Assembly (NCBI GenBank): GCA_021018815.1
Contig: JAITYX010000007.1
Location: forward strand, 7,503,001 to 7,567,000
Length of the DNA: 64,000 nucleotides
Direction: 5' to 3'
DNA from: Talinum fruticosum
Taxonomy: Eukaryota > Streptophyta > Magnoliopsida > Caryophyllales > Talinaceae
The notes beneath the pieces were generated by a model that saw nothing but the letters and a program-made list of their open reading frames with translations, was not told the origin of the DNA and searched no databases. Numbering within the stretch: the stretch's first letter is position 1; each line of letters begins with the position of its first letter. A program made the translations under genes and the position numbers. Shown here one piece after another: positions 1-12,266 of this stretch.

Positions 1-604
1 GTGGGTAAATAATGCTGGGGTGACAATTCCAAATGGACCATTGCACATAGCTGATAGCGTATTCATCTTACAACTCTCTGTATCTAATAAAACAACAACT
101 ACCTGGAATGATATAGCATTATATCTGCATGTAACCAGTGCTATTCTAATATATCTCATAAATTTGTTTCTAGTACGTTGTGGGTAAATAATGCTGGGGT
201 GACAATTCCAAATGGACCATTGCACATAGCTGATAGCGTATTCATCTTACAACTCTCTGTATCTAATAAAACAACAACTACCTGGAATGATATAGCATTA
301 TATCTGCATGTAACCAGTGCTATTCTAATATATCTCATAAATTTGTTTCTAGTACGTTGTGGGTAAATAATGCTGGGGTGACAATTCCAAATGGACCATT
401 GCACATAGCTGATAGCGTATTCATCTTACAACTCTCTGTATCTAATAAAACAACAACTACCTGGAATGATATAACATTATATCTGCATGTAACCAGTGCT
501 ATTCTAATATATCTCATAAATTTGTTTCTAGTACGTTGTGGGTAAATAATGCTGGGGTGACAATTCCAAATGGACCATTGCACATAGCTGATAGCGTATT
601 CATC
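1..604. repeat. 179-bp tandem repeat, about 3.4 copies
   Basis: The same unit starts at 1, 180, 359 and 538; the last copy breaks off near 604. Copies are almost identical (one visible change near 473, where 'atagcatt' becomes 'ataacatt'). The array begins at the window edge, so its true length is unknown. It lies in the last visible intron of the minus-strand SEND1-like gene. No conserved coding segment is recognisable in either strand; the short open frames simply repeat with the unit. It could be a young intronic minisatellite or a copy-number artefact of assembly. Confidence 0.95.
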
Positions 605-900
605 ATCCTTTTCCTGATACTTGTCTTACAGTTTAAGGGCTAATAACATTGATGCAAAATGGCAATAAAAGCCTCAGATGTGATCATTACAGCCGCTCAC
701 TAACTACAAAACAACACAACTGTTTCGCACAGATGAAACAAGGGAGATCTTTGGTTTGCCACAAAACAAACATAAATAATCTAAGAAAGCATAAATAGGT
801 TCAAGTGTTGAAAATTTCTCTATGTTCGTTATTGCAGAACAGTACAGGAAATATAACATAATCTGGAACAGTGTAAAAGCACTCAGAAAATTCTACTTAC

Positions 901-2838
901 ACATATTGATTCTGAGTTCAACAGAGCACATTGCGCTTCAGCTTCCTCAATCCTGAAACATGTTAAGAACAAGTTGTTGAAAAGAACCTCTATTCTGCCA
1001 CCAAAAGTCCTGTAAATCTTACTACAAATTGCCTAGAGATTCTTTCGACAAATTAACTTCATTGAAGTTCTTAGCAGCAGGGAAGATATATATCAATGGA
1101 TAGCCAACAAACAACAAATTTAAAAACAGACCACAGATGCTTTCGGCCATGCACCCATGACGGCTTGACCATGGTACTTGATCTCCAAATCCTTTTCTCT
1201 AGCACTAATACACACCATATATTGTGACTCTAGGAAACATTAGAATTGTAAAAGAAGCACTCTCGGGGGTGGAGGTGGTTAACAAGACATTTTCCCTTCA
1301 ACATTTAACATCAAGAAAGAAGATTGCTACCGTTAAATTAACTACAACCCAGTGTAAAAAACTGTAACACACATAGCTGTGAACCAACCACCAAGTTCAG
1401 ATTTTACAGAAAATGCTATAACTCACAGCTCACAAATTAAAATGAAATCTTGATTGAAGTAAATAAGCAAAAGGAATGGACAATACCCATCCAAGCAAGG
1501 AATGCCGAGTGCCGTGCCTAGGTTTTTTGCCTCTCTGACCATGCAAGAGAATTCAGAACCCATATTTCTTTGAAGGGAAGAGACCTTGTGTCCATTTGTA
1601 TCATCTTTTGCACCCTACATTGATTACATGCAAACATCAATGGATATAGTCTTTCTTTACAATGTGAACAAAGGGAGAAGTCTGAAAATATTTACCTCAT
1701 TCACTAAATTCAAGCGCTTTCTATACGTCGAAATTTTGACAGCAGGGATTGCACCATCTAGGTGACAAAATTGACAAAATTTAGCCAAGATTGTTCCCAT
1801 TCATATTGTATGACAATCCAGTGAAACATAAGCATACCTGTTACAAAAATAAGGCTACAATTCAAAGCAATAAGAGCCCTTAGACGGTGAAAGAGACCTC
1901 TAAGGTAAAGTTTTTCTTTCATAGCACAATATGTTCTGTTCACATTTTGTAGCTGCACCATCCAACATGAAAGATCTATGCACACCCTCTTGTTCCTGTA
2001 ACCCCAATGTTCAATTCAAAAGTTACTGCAAGTGCTGATAAACACAATTCATAAGAAAAATGTAGCCAAAAACAAAAACAAAAAAATTATTTAGGACCCA
2101 AAATAACCCCCCAAAAAAAAAAAAGACTCACACAACACAAACACACAAAGAGAGGGTGGACGAAAAGGGATGCAAACCAAACAATGAGGACAAGAGAAAT
2201 TAGGGCAAAAAAAAGCAGTGAAAACGATAATTAATGGTGGATTTCAAGAATCAGCACACATACGGAATTGAAATGGCAGACAACTTCCCAAAAAAAAGTT
2301 CTTTACCCAAATGAAAGGAAAAGAAAACATCCCCCCCAACTAACAAAATAAAAAGAGGGAAATTAGTGTAGTTATGCGAGAGTCAAATCATTACGAGTAA
2401 AAATGAGCAATTAGGAGACAAATTAGTTAGAAATAATGGAAGATTCGAGGATTTGACACACATATAAACTGGGAAGCAGAAAATGGGAATAACTGATAAC
2501 GGATAATTCACCCAATTGAACATTGATAATACCTCTGCATACTTCTTCTAACTTCAAACAGAACATAGAAGCAATCTACTATATAAACCAAAATGGAACC
2601 TCAAAAAAAATATAGCCTTAAGCACATAAAATTTAATCATATTTGCAAATCGAGTAATTCAGAGCAAAATCAGTAAGACAAAACTAACGGGACTTAGGCT
2701 TGGCAGACATTTCTAGCAAAGTAGAAGTAAAAAATCGGGATTTAAAAAGAAACAAGAAAAACAAACTCACTGAAGATGATGAAGCGGCAGAGTTTTCTTG
2801 CAAGATTCCAAGATGTCCCATAAATTCTTCACCCCCAT
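901..2838 (-). CDS. SEND1: SEND1/GEN-like Rad2/XPG-family endonuclease, 5' part
   Basis: Five exons are visible: 2771-2838, 1838-1995, 1696-1757, 1487-1614 and 901-952. All have GT-AG boundaries and phases add up to 468 nt, or 156 residues. The ATG at 2838 opens with MGVKNLWDIL, the Rad2/XPG start in which the free N-terminus sits by the active site. Later landmarks are NKRVCIDLSCW (N-domain with the first acidic metal ligand), LIFVTDGAIP and EFSCMVREAKNLG followed by LDGIEEAEAQC (start of the I-domain). This spacing matches plant SEND1/GEN1-like 2, a structure-selective nuclease for DNA flaps and Holliday junctions in the nucleus. The remaining nuclease domain, helix-hairpin-helix and C-terminal region lie beyond the left edge. 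An upstream in-frame ATG at 2961 would add 41 residues, but family members begin at MGV, so 2838 is preferred. No lesion is seen. Confidence 0.9.
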
Positions 2839-2888
2839 TTCTGCAACCCTTCGGCACTCAGTTCCAGAGGAGGGGGGCGAGATTGGTG

Positions 2889-3104
2889 GGAAGGGAGTTG
2901 GCACGAGGAAGATGTTCAAGTAGCTGTAGAGATGAGTGCAAGAACTGGAACAAGGTGCCATCTTAAATTTGAAAGACCCAAATTTGATCGTTGCGTTCTG
3001 GGGGTTGAACCGGATTTAAGGTTGAACCGGATTGTTGTCTTCTCTTGACTTGACTAGGAAGGGAGTTGGCACGAGGAAGACGTTCAAGTAGCTCTAGAGA
3101 TGAG
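2889..3104. repeat. Local 48-bp duplication in the SEND1 5' leader region
   Basis: The segment 2889-2936 recurs at 3057-3104 with only a few changes, 168 bp apart. It lies just upstream of the preferred SEND1 start codon, probably in its leader or promoter. Between the copies there is a short repeat built on 'ggttgaaccgg'. Confidence 0.85.
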
Positions 3105-4735
3105 AAGGGAGTTCGGCTCGCTAAATTTTATTCGGTTTATTAAAAGTTATTAGTTTGAATTTTAAATTTGGATACAAAATTTCTTTTATTTCTATTGTTC
3201 AAACTCAACTTTGATACTAATTTAGATTTGTTTATTTTGTCCAATCTAAAAGAAATTAGATATAGGACAAAAAAGGTTCATCTAAATTTTATAAATTGAT
3301 AGATTTATATAATATGAATTTAACTTGAATTCAAATTTTTGTCAATATTAAATGAAAGTATAACTAGAATCCAATGGACTCGCCTTGAATTTAGCAGATA
3401 TAAATACAAAAATTTTTAAAAAGATGAGTGGGACAAGTATAAGTACAAGAATTTTGGGTATAGGAGGACTCGAATATAGGCCATACTAACCAAGTAATTT
3501 TTTTGGTTGCACAAAAAGTTTGAGTAAGGTTTTTCTTTTTTTATTTCCTTATTGATGTGTAAATTAAGACAGATTCTCTGACTCAAAAAAAAAAAAAAAA
3601 TTAGACAGATTCTCTTGCAGCTAGCTATTCATGACTCATGAGTGATGAGCTTGCAAATTGCAGTGCAACATTGGGGATAAAAAGTTAACATGTAAAAAGG
3701 TATTGTATTCAAATAAAACTGGACATAACTAATGATATGAGTATGAGAATATATTTTAAGAACTCAACAATTATGAGAATAATTTTTGAAAATGGATTTA
3801 CATGTAGGTATATCGCTATCAACATCGTACCCATCACATGCTCATCCCCTTTTTCTTTTTTTTTTCCTTTTCTTCCATTTTTTCCCTTGATATTTTATTA
3901 TATTAGGGTTAAGTAACTATTGACAGAAAAAAAAATTAATTTTTTTCATCACCATATTTGTATGTCAATAAAACTTAAATGTAAAGCTTTAATTAAAGAC
4001 AAATTTAAACTATTTAAAACTAACATATGTGTCGATATATTCCTTATTTTATACAAATCTCTCTCGGAATTTGTTTAAGATGGGGATTAACAAGGGGGTC
4101 ACTAATTCAAATTTTACCTCGTTCCATAACTATTAACTCGTTATCAATTACAAGGCATGTATTGTGCATATATGTTTGGAGTGGAGAAACCTCAAGACTG
4201 ACGATAAACAAGGGGTATGGAGAGGAAGAGAAGTTATTAACTAAAGGGGAAAGTTAAAAGCTTGTTCGAATCAGCGTTTATAATAGTATTTATAACTGCT
4301 AATCATTCATAATCATTAATTGTTAATTATAATTGCTCATAATCACTCATAACCGCTAACCGTTAATCGTAATGGCCAACTGCTATAACTCTAATCATAA
4401 TCTCATATCATTATGGGAATGAGGGGAATATTTTGTTGAGTCAATCCCCTCGATTCTCCCTACCAGTTACTAAAAAATCCAAATAAGGGCAAACTTAATC
4501 ACCTCTCGTTTTCTGCCCCTCCCTCCCTTCCCTTGTCCAAACAAGCTGTAAAAGTTAAGCGGCAAAATAGAAAAAGAAATCTAGATGAGAAGCGAGTTCT
4601 TTTACCCAACAGTTATCGCTCTGAAATTTACTACATCATGCTGGCTCAATCGAATCTGAGGAGCTATCATCATCGATTCAATAATCCCAAATATAGAAAT
4701 CTACAGTATATCACAAATTTCCTTTAATAGCCTAC
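3105..4735. other. AT-rich intergenic region, no gene seen
   Basis: It contains poly-A/T runs (for example near 3582-3600 and 3850-3870) and a block of short degenerate repeats of the type 'ataatcattcataatcatt' at about 4280-4400. Open frames are short, AT-biased and without recognisable domains. It separates the SEND1 promoter from the 3' end of the pTAC13-like gene. Confidence 0.6.
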
Positions 4736-5000
4736 AACATTGCATCTAAATATGAGTAATCAATCAAAAAATTACAGAAGGCTAATCTACACATCTTTAT
4801 CTAAAATCCAATACCGAATGGAGATCATTAATACGAGCATATGATACTTAGGCACCACCATGGAGCAATGCAAAGAATAGCACATAACATTGCATCTAAA
4901 TAGCAGTAATCAATCAAAAAATTACAGAAGACTAATCTACACATCTTTATCTAAAATCTGATACTGAACAGAGATCATTAATATGAGCATATGATACCGA
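4736..5000. repeat. Two-copy tandem duplication, about 150-bp spacing
   Basis: The segment beginning 'cattgcatctaaat' at 4738 recurs at 4888. About 115 bp is shared at high similarity, including 'aatcaatcaaaaaattacag' and 'gagatcattaatac/tgagcatatgata'. It lies immediately downstream of the pTAC13-like stop codon (minus strand), possibly within or next to its 3' UTR. Confidence 0.85.
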
Positions 5001-5100
5001 AAGGTGCCCATTTGATGATTTGATCTCTGTACATGCTTTCAATTTGATACCTCGGAACTGATACTTGATATGCATGCCCTTTTCTTTTCTGGAACAACAC

Positions 5101-7037
5101 TCATTCCACCAATTCAACAATGTTGTTGATATCTACATCTGCAATTGTCTCTTTTCCAAATAATGTAAATCCAACCGTTGCCTGCAACAATGTGAATAAG
5201 ACGCTAAAACGAAGATCACAGCTGAGCACGAGAATGACTCTACAAGGGTGAACGCACATACCCTTCCATTCTTTTTGTCCAGCTTCTTGAGGATGCCTGA
5301 AAATTCAGCGAAGGCTCCAGATAGAACTTTAACAGTTGAACCTGTCTTAGGGAGCCTTTTTCTTTTTTCTTTTGGTGCAGGCTCTGATGTTTTCCTAGTT
5401 TGCCTTTTTGGCTTTGCCTCATTCAGGGTTTCCATATCACTTGCTTGTGAATCAAGATTAGATTTCTCAGCGTCAGGTACTCCTTTCTGCTCGTCTAAGA
5501 AGGCTCGATCAGCTTTCTCCTGCTCTTCTTTTGCTTGTTGGAATATTGCTTCCATGTCATCTTCAGATACTGGTCTCGGCCTGTTTATCTGCCGTTTCCT
5601 GAAAACAAAGTGTAACATGTTTAACTCCATTAACATATTTACGTAAGTCGAACAGTCAAAGCTGGTTTAACCCAACCACAGAAACATAAGAGCAGCATTC
5701 CTTCTATGAAAGATCTACTGAAATTGCAAATGTAAGGGTCATGAAATTAGCTTACGTATTTCCAACTTTGGATCCAACAAAGCCTCCAACACCATCACAT
5801 TCTCTTATGAAGTCATGCAGTTCCTTATTCAGCACACACCTCAAGAAGACACATCCAGGAAACAATGGTTTAGACTTGATGGAGTAGGATCCATTCTTCA
5901 ACTTTCTTTTCTCCTGGACTGCAGGAGTGTACATCTGAAATCAAATAGTAAGACTAGTCGACAATTTATTCATATCTATTTCACTCATAACTATATCCAT
6001 CAACACATACAAAAATCAGATATCTGAGGGCAATCTCAATTCTCCAATCTCCAAGCATGTACAAGGATGTGATCTCTCCTTCATTTAGCCAAAAACAGCC
6101 ACACCGGGATCAGATGACATTGCCACAACACCAATGCACCCAAAATTTCCAAACCCAGATCCATATACACTACTCGGAGTCCTTCAACACTGACAGGCTT
6201 TCGGGTTCAGTAGCTAACTTCCTAGAATTAAGAAGCATGTTGAACTTAATCTTAACTTGCTACTGCATACTATAACTCTCCTCAATCTCAATCGAGATTG
6301 AAGAAGAGTTTCTCATACAGCAATCCAAAGACTTCCATAAAAAGTATCTAGTATTCTTCACAATGCAAGATATCCCATCACTCTTCAACATATTTCAGCA
6401 TTATTATTAGAGAATATAACCTCCAGGAATTCTACCAGCAAGTAGAAAAAAAAAGCATAAAAAAGGGTACAAATAACCCACAACCCCAATTCTCATACAA
6501 ATAACCAAAACCCCATAAAATCTTTCTCAAATTCTTAGTCTATTACATACCAAACATAAAATTTTCAAAATTATCAGCACCCCAACAAGAAGATAATCGA
6601 GGAATTACCTTAAACTCCATGTCAGGGTAGTTGTTAGCGAGGGCACGGGCAAGGCGCTCGGCGTTATACTCATAAGAAACGCGAGTAACCCTAACGACCC
6701 ACCATTGAGGACCCAAAAGTGCCAAGTTATCGAGGTTAAGCTCCTCAGTCCATGACACATATCTCTTCTTAGGCTTCTTAATCAGTCTCATCTCCACCTC
6801 CTCTCTCCAATTGAAGGAATTCTTCTCTCTCCTCTCGTTCCGAAGCTTCCTCCTCTCTCTTGCCGGTAGCTTCTGCTCTTCGTCTTCCTCGATTGAAGAA
6901 TTTAGGGTTGCTGAGATGGATGTAAAGCGCCTGAATTTGGCGGGACATGGGATTGAAGAAGGGGCTGTGGAGGAGAGAGAAAGAGAGGAGAGCCAGTTTG
7001 GGGAGAAGGGACTCCATTGCAGTAGTCCTTGCTTCAT
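5101..7037 (-). CDS. PTAC13: pTAC13-like plastid NusG/KOW transcription factor, complete
   Basis: Four exons, 6609-7037, 5756-5934, 5262-5598 and 5101-5181, join with GT-AG boundaries into 1,026 nt (341 residues) ending at TGA 5103-5101. The first ~50 residues are rich in Ser/Leu and hydroxyl residues, consistent with a chloroplast transit peptide. A NusG N-terminal domain follows (WWVVRVTRVSYEYNAERLA, then FPGCVFLRC and DGVGGFVGSK). Next come an acidic, Lys-rich linker and a C-terminal KOW domain (GSTVKVLSGAFAEFSG to VGFTLFGKET). Known family members are components of the plastid transcriptionally active chromosome and resemble bacterial NusG. The start at 7037 is the first ATG and gives the transit peptide. 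No lesion or odd codon use is seen. Confidence 0.93.
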
Positions 7038-7384
7038 TTTATCCTCATGAAGATTGACGCACCGGGAAAGGTCTCTCCTTGCTTAATTTTATGGGTACAC
7101 TGGGAATAAGTGAATTATATTATATTAGTTAGTACTCCATTCATTAAATATATGTTATTTTAATTAAATTTTTTATTTTATAATATTTATTAGTTTATAA
7201 TTTTAATTATATAAAAAAATAATTTTAATAACGTTGATTAATTTGTTAATTTTTTTCTTCTTAATTGTTTTATTTCTCTTCTTTTGTCATTGATTTTCTT
7301 CATTTTAATGAAATCTTAATACAACTTGATCTTTAAATATAAATTTTGTAATGGATTTAGTGTTTCGTTGGTACTCCTCATAAT

Positions 7385-8054
7385 TAGGGCGGCAATGGGG
7401 CGGGTACGGGCGGGCTTTCCTATACCCACACTCATACCCATTTTCAAAATACGTACTCATACCCATACCCATACCCATTGGGTATTAAAAATTCATACCC
7501 ATACCCATACCTACCGGATTTTGCGGGTATGCGGGTTTTATTTGGGTATAAATAGACTAAAAATAATAGTACCCATATTTCATAGTTTTCATAATTCAAC
7601 CAAAAAAATCAACAATTCACAAACTTGCGAGGTTGTAGTTGTGCAAGCACCTTACTAACATGACATAAACATTTCACAATCACAAATAATCCATATTTAG
7701 TACATTATAGTACAATCACAAATAATCCATATTTAGTACATTATAGCATTTCACAATCATAAACAACTTTTCTCAACTTTTTTTTTATATAACCATTAAC
7801 AAAACGGGTTATGGGTATTTAAGTGGGGCGGGTTTGGGGCGGGTACGGGCGGGTATTGCGGGTATGGGTTATGGGTGTTATATGGGGCGGGTATGGGGCG
7901 GGTGAAGTCTAAACCCATACCCATACCCGCCCCATACCCATTTTAACCATACCCGCCCCATACCCATTTTAAAAAATTTTTAACACCCATTCGGGTTTTA
8001 AATGAGGCGGATTTTGCGGGTTTTAAACGGATTTGGGTTTTTCTGCCATCCCTA
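7385..8054. mobile_element. Non-autonomous hAT element, 670 bp, with 8-bp TSD
   Basis: The element is flanked by perfect 8-bp direct repeats CTCATAAT at 7377-7384 and 8055-8062. Its ends are inverted and imperfect: left TAGGGCGGCAA, right (reverse complement) TAGGGATGGCAGAA. The subterminal zones are dense in repeated 'acccataccc' and 'ggggcgggta' motifs on both strands, as expected for hAT transposase-binding subterminal repeats. There is no transposase reading frame. The 8-bp duplication and TAGGG-type ends are the hAT hallmark. Confidence 0.9.
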
Positions 8055-8289
8055 CTCATAATCTTAAAACGATAAGTATTTTGAAATGGAGCGAGTATAT
8101 TATATTAGTCGAGTTTAATAATTGTGTTAATTTTTTTCATTAATGGAATTGTGTCATTTTTAAGTCAATTTTTTTTTAAAAAAGGTTGAATATATTTGGA
8201 AATTGAAAATGTCATATTTTTCAACTGAATAGCAAAAAGACGAAAATTGATTATTCACATTGAATTTGTGTTTCTCTTGAAATTTCATC

Positions 8290-8470
8290 TTTGGTGTGGG
8301 ACGGTGCGGGGAAGGTTGAATTACGTCCACACTAATACCCATTTTAAAAAATTTCTTCGTACTCATCAGAGATCAAAAGTGTATTCTCATACCCATACTC
8401 CTCATATATTATTTGGGTATATATGATATTAAATAATAATATTCATTTTATGCTAATTTGATATTAGTAA
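8290..8470. repeat. Degraded hAT-like subterminal fragment
   Basis: Motifs such as 'gtgtgggacggtgcggggaagg', 'actaatacccatttt', 'tcatacccatact' and 'atttgggtatata' resemble the interior of the 7385-8054 element. No ends or target duplication can be placed. Confidence 0.4.
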
Positions 8471-8678
8471 ATGACTCATGAAGATTGATGATTAGCCACA
8501 AGAACTAAAAAACATAACAAAATTAGCAAAGAAATCAACTTTCACAATTGGCACTTGAAAAGAATCCAATAAACGGATTGGAACATACTAATTTCCAACA
8601 ATAAGCAAATTCTAATAGAATCAAATTTGAGCAAAAGATGTCATTTCCATTGTCTACAAATTGGACATACTAATTTAG

Positions 8679-8970
8679 AGTATTCTTATTAAAATGTTAC
8701 TCGAATTATCTCGAAATGTAAAAAATGACACTAATTAATTTGATGATCAACAATTGTCACCGAACTCAGTTATCACGGGTCAAAAATGCCATCGTATCTC
8801 ATTTTATTCGTTCCAACACCACCGATCTAGTGACACGTGTACAAACAAAAATTGATTAGTGACATTTTTAACCGTTAATAACTAGTCCAAGTGGTAATCG
8901 CTAATCATCAAATTAATTAGTGTCTTTTTACATTATGATATAACTCAGTGGCATTTTAATCCAAACACTT
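8679..8970. mobile_element. Mutator-type MITE, 292 bp, with 11-bp TSD
   Basis: Direct repeats TACTAATTTAG at 8668-8678 and 8971-8981 flank the element. Its two ends form imperfect inverted repeats of about 80 bp that share 'gacactaattaatttgatga' (about 8727-8746 on plus, mirrored near 8900-8925). A 9-11-bp duplication with long inverted repeats and no coding capacity fits a non-autonomous MULE. Confidence 0.85.
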
Positions 8971-9139
8971 TACTAATTTAGCAAAACAAAATAAGGAGAA
9001 TCCAAAAATATACTAAACATTAAATATCAATGCTGAAACCCATATTCGAACAAAGGGCGGGAAAAGACAACCATTAAATGGAGAGAGTGCGCAAAATTAG
9101 TACCTGGGGCATTTGGGTGGTGTCGATGGCTAGTGGTGC

Positions 9140-9410
9140 GATGACATTTTAGGAGCCTCCGATGGCATATGGGGGAGAAAGAGAGATAAGTAAAGAGAGA
9201 GAGAGCAACTAAGTGAGCTCGAGCACGGGTGTTGAGAGACTAGAGATTCGAAAGTGAGAGTTAAGAGTGTTGGACTAGGCGACAGGAGAAGAGAGACGAC
9301 AGTCTGAGAGTCTGGGACTGCAGAGTGGAGGGAGAGAGAGAGAGAAAGGGAGAGGCAGAGAGAGAGAAACTCCGGCAGCAGCACGTGAAGACCGAAGAGG
9401 GAGAGTGTCG
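9140..9410. repeat. GA-rich low-complexity tract
   Basis: The plus strand is dominated by 'gagagaga' runs (9178-9215, 9325-9370). The minus strand can be read as an open Ser/Leu-rich frame, but its composition follows directly from the CT repeat. No splice structure, domain or conserved segment supports a gene. Confidence 0.7.
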
Positions 9411-9739
9411 TTAATTTTTTAGTTCCCATGTGTAATTAATTTATTAAAGACTTCACTGTTTTACCTAATTTTAAAGTACCTTTACCATTTGAATTTGTAT
9501 AAAGTAGGGATCATAGTTTGGTAAGTGAATGTTTGATAGGTAATTAGACGATTATACTTTGTAGATGTTTGGCAAGTGAAATTTTTTATTTATTTTCATC
9601 CACCCATATTTGATTCACCATTCTCAAACTCTATTCTTCAAACCAAGCTGTAGCAAAGAAGCCATAATCAAACCTCCACAAAGGCTTCTAAAATCAAAGA
9701 TCGGGTGAAGTTTGAAGGATCGAAAAGCGATAGATTGAA

Positions 9740-10157
9740 CCAATTATTGCTCCCAACAGATGCCTCACAAATAAGGAAACCACCCCATTTTCTCCATCAC
9801 CCTTCATATAAACCCTGGTTATCTATCCAATGGCTTCTCTACAGGAATCTCTAACCCCAGAATCACTGCTGCGAAGATGTTTGGCGATGTGAGCAATGAT
9901 TTTCACCAAATTAGTTGAGACAAAATCGAGGTGAAACCCACAAACCACCGAAAATGCCAAATTGATTCCTTCTTCACTGGGGGCTTCAGGTCGGAGACTG
10001 AGGAGTCGAAGATGTAGTTGAGGAGCATTGGAACGACATCGTTTTGGATGGTTTGGATGATGGCTTCGAGTTCTTCAATGTCGATCTAGTGGGTATCCCT
10101 GTCGGAGAGCTTAAAGAGAGAATTGAGGATCCGCTGCTTGAGCTCCACCATAGCCAT
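9740..10157 (-). pseudogene. TORTIFOLIA1-like (HEAT-repeat MAP) pseudogene fragment
   Basis: From ATG 10157 the minus strand reads MAMVELKQRILNSLFKLSDR, the N-terminus of plant TORTIFOLIA1/SPIRAL2-like microtubule-associated proteins. It continues with EELEAIIQT, VVPMLLNYIFDSS, LKPPVKKES, then after a frameshift VKIIAHIAKHLRSSDSGVRD and CREAIG. An in-frame TAG follows 'DRDTH', another follows 'CREAIG', and the frame shifts near 9900. The real protein continues for several hundred residues; here similarity fades near 9740. The fragment is colinear without introns over this interval, so a processed or transposon-carried copy is possible. Confidence 0.8.
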
Positions 10158-10918
10158 GTGAGAGGAGAGAGAAGACGGTAGTGGTAGTGTTGATGTTGAA
10201 GTTGATGATGGCGTTCGCGATATAGAAGAAGGTTAGCTTGCGAGTATTGTAAATTTTGCCGATTTGGGTCCTTGAGAACCCATTTTTGAATTGAGATGAA
10301 TGTGAGTAAAGGAGATCCATGACTTGCTTTAGCTTCACCCATTTTTTAATTGAGATGAATGTGGGTATAGGAGATGTATTTAAGGGCATTAGTGACAATA
10401 CAACTATCATTTGCAGTATAAATACTTCACTCATCAAAAATCCAAATCGCAATCCCACATATTTCATCGCTCCCAACGGTGAGGGTATTGCAAAATTTGA
10501 TAAAAGGTAAAGTTCTAAAAATTAATTACACATATGTAGGAGTATTACAAAATTAATTACACAAAGAGAGGCCGACAAAATTAGGGTTGATGACCAGAGA
10601 GAGGAGCCTGAGATTGGAGAGAGGAGCCTGAGATTGAAATTACAATTGGACTTGCTCATTAGTTCATTACCCAGCCCCAACAACATTTTCATAAAGAAAA
10701 ATGCAAGCACGTATAGGTTAGGGGCATGTATGGGCCCAGTGAACTTTATACCCATACATGCCCCATACTGAAACCCGATTATACTATAATTGTCCTATAT
10801 TCAAATTGTTGCCAGTTTTTGTACCCATACCCGTTAAAATCAGGGTGGGTTCAAGGTGGATTTTTCGGGTTCGGACTATACTCTCATCTTATTAACCATG
10901 AATCATAATTCAACCATT
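10158..10918. other. Intergenic, short duplications and hAT-like fragment
   Basis: A ~30-bp segment around 'ttgagatgaatgtgagt' occurs twice (about 10295-10315 and 10348-10370). A 23-bp unit 'gagagaggagcctgagattg' is repeated in tandem near 10597-10635. From about 10710 to 10870 there are 'tacccatac', 'ggggcatgta' and 'gtacccatacccg' motifs like those inside the hAT element at 7385, without definable ends. No gene is seen. Confidence 0.55.
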
Positions 10919-11145
10919 TGTAGATACTTAAAAAAGTGTTATCCCTACTCTTGGTATTTTATTTTGTTGGTCCGATGATGAAATATCCGTCTTATTTGCG
11001 GATTCGGAGCACGGTCGAGTCTAATTGGCGTGACGGAGCCGATAAACCGCAAAGAACCCCTTAACACCACAAAATTAGCTTTTTTGCTTTGGGCCAACCC
11101 ACAAACCTATTTTCTTTCGGTCGAACCAAGCCCGAGCGGGCTCCC
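10919..11145 (+). repeat. Element B left LTR, first piece
   Basis: It aligns with the start of the right LTR (25820 onward), sharing 'aaagtgt(t/c)atccct', 'aaaccgcaaagaacccctta' (with changes) and 'ccaagcccg'. It ends at the CTCCC target site of element A (11141-11145). Confidence 0.85.
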
Positions 11146-12202
11146 TGTAATGCCCCAACTTCTATCTCATTATTAACTAACCAAAATTTCGCGTTAACCA
11201 TAATGACCTAAAGTGACGAAAATTAATATCGAGTTGAGGCATTACTGTCGTCTCCCGATACTAGAGACAAGGCTAAAACATTTATTTTTTTTTTGTACAA
11301 CATAAACGATAACAATATGAAAATTATGTTTATACAAACTGGAACTTGGATGATTCTATTATCATATCTAGAATCTTACGTAACCCAAAAACTTAAAATT
11401 ATTATAGTAGCAAAAGAGATTCAAGTGGGGTGGTCAACGTGTCATTGTCCAACCTTATCGGGTCCTTTCTCGTCAAACTTCTCTACCCCGCGAACTTACT
11501 TGTTTAACTCTTGTGTGTTTCTCTTTCCCTAAAACAAATTTTAAAAGAAATACTAAAAGTGAGCAATTGACTCAATAAGTTACTCTTGTATTGTGAAAGT
11601 CTGTTTTTAGCCAATGACCATGTGCGTGATTTCAAAAATCCTTTAAAATTCATCATTTAGGAAAAATGCTTAATTTATGTTTTCTGTCAACTTTTTAGTT
11701 AAATTTCAACTTCGTAAACATTTTAATTTCCGACCAATACTAGGGCCCCAATTTACATGCAATTGCAACCATGACTTCGGTTGGATGATTCAATTAAAAT
11801 TCTCGTTTACTGGGAAGGGCCCAATACGATTAATTCCGCTAGCACACATATATGAATAGGTAAAAGTAACCTATCAACGATTAACGATTAACTGGGTGTT
11901 AAAAGTGTTGTAGGCCGAATTAAAAATAAGTACGATAATGCTTTTTATAACAAATAAAATTTAACTATTTTGGAAGGGTACAAGTAATAACGTACCTCGG
12001 TTGGGAAGTCATTTCGAACTAATTTTTAATTTGCTTTGCTTTCGATGTTTCCGATAACTTTCTGTTTTCAAAAAAATCCCTTTTTCTTTAGTATACTTAT
12101 TTTATATTTATATATATACACATATATTTCCTCACAATCTTTTTATCAATTACTATCAAAATTATTACCCAACTTTCTTATTTTCCGAAAATAGACACAC
12201 CC

Positions 12203-12266
<64 letters not shown>

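Noticed and set aside
178..583. Pairs of 62- and 82-residue open frames repeated every 179 bp
   Set aside because: They are copies of one repeat unit in both strands, start at non-ATG codons in part, and show no recognised family or splice context.
9130..9429. Ser/Leu-rich 99-residue frame on the minus strand
   Set aside because: Composition is dictated by the GA/CT low-complexity tract; no domain or splice structure.
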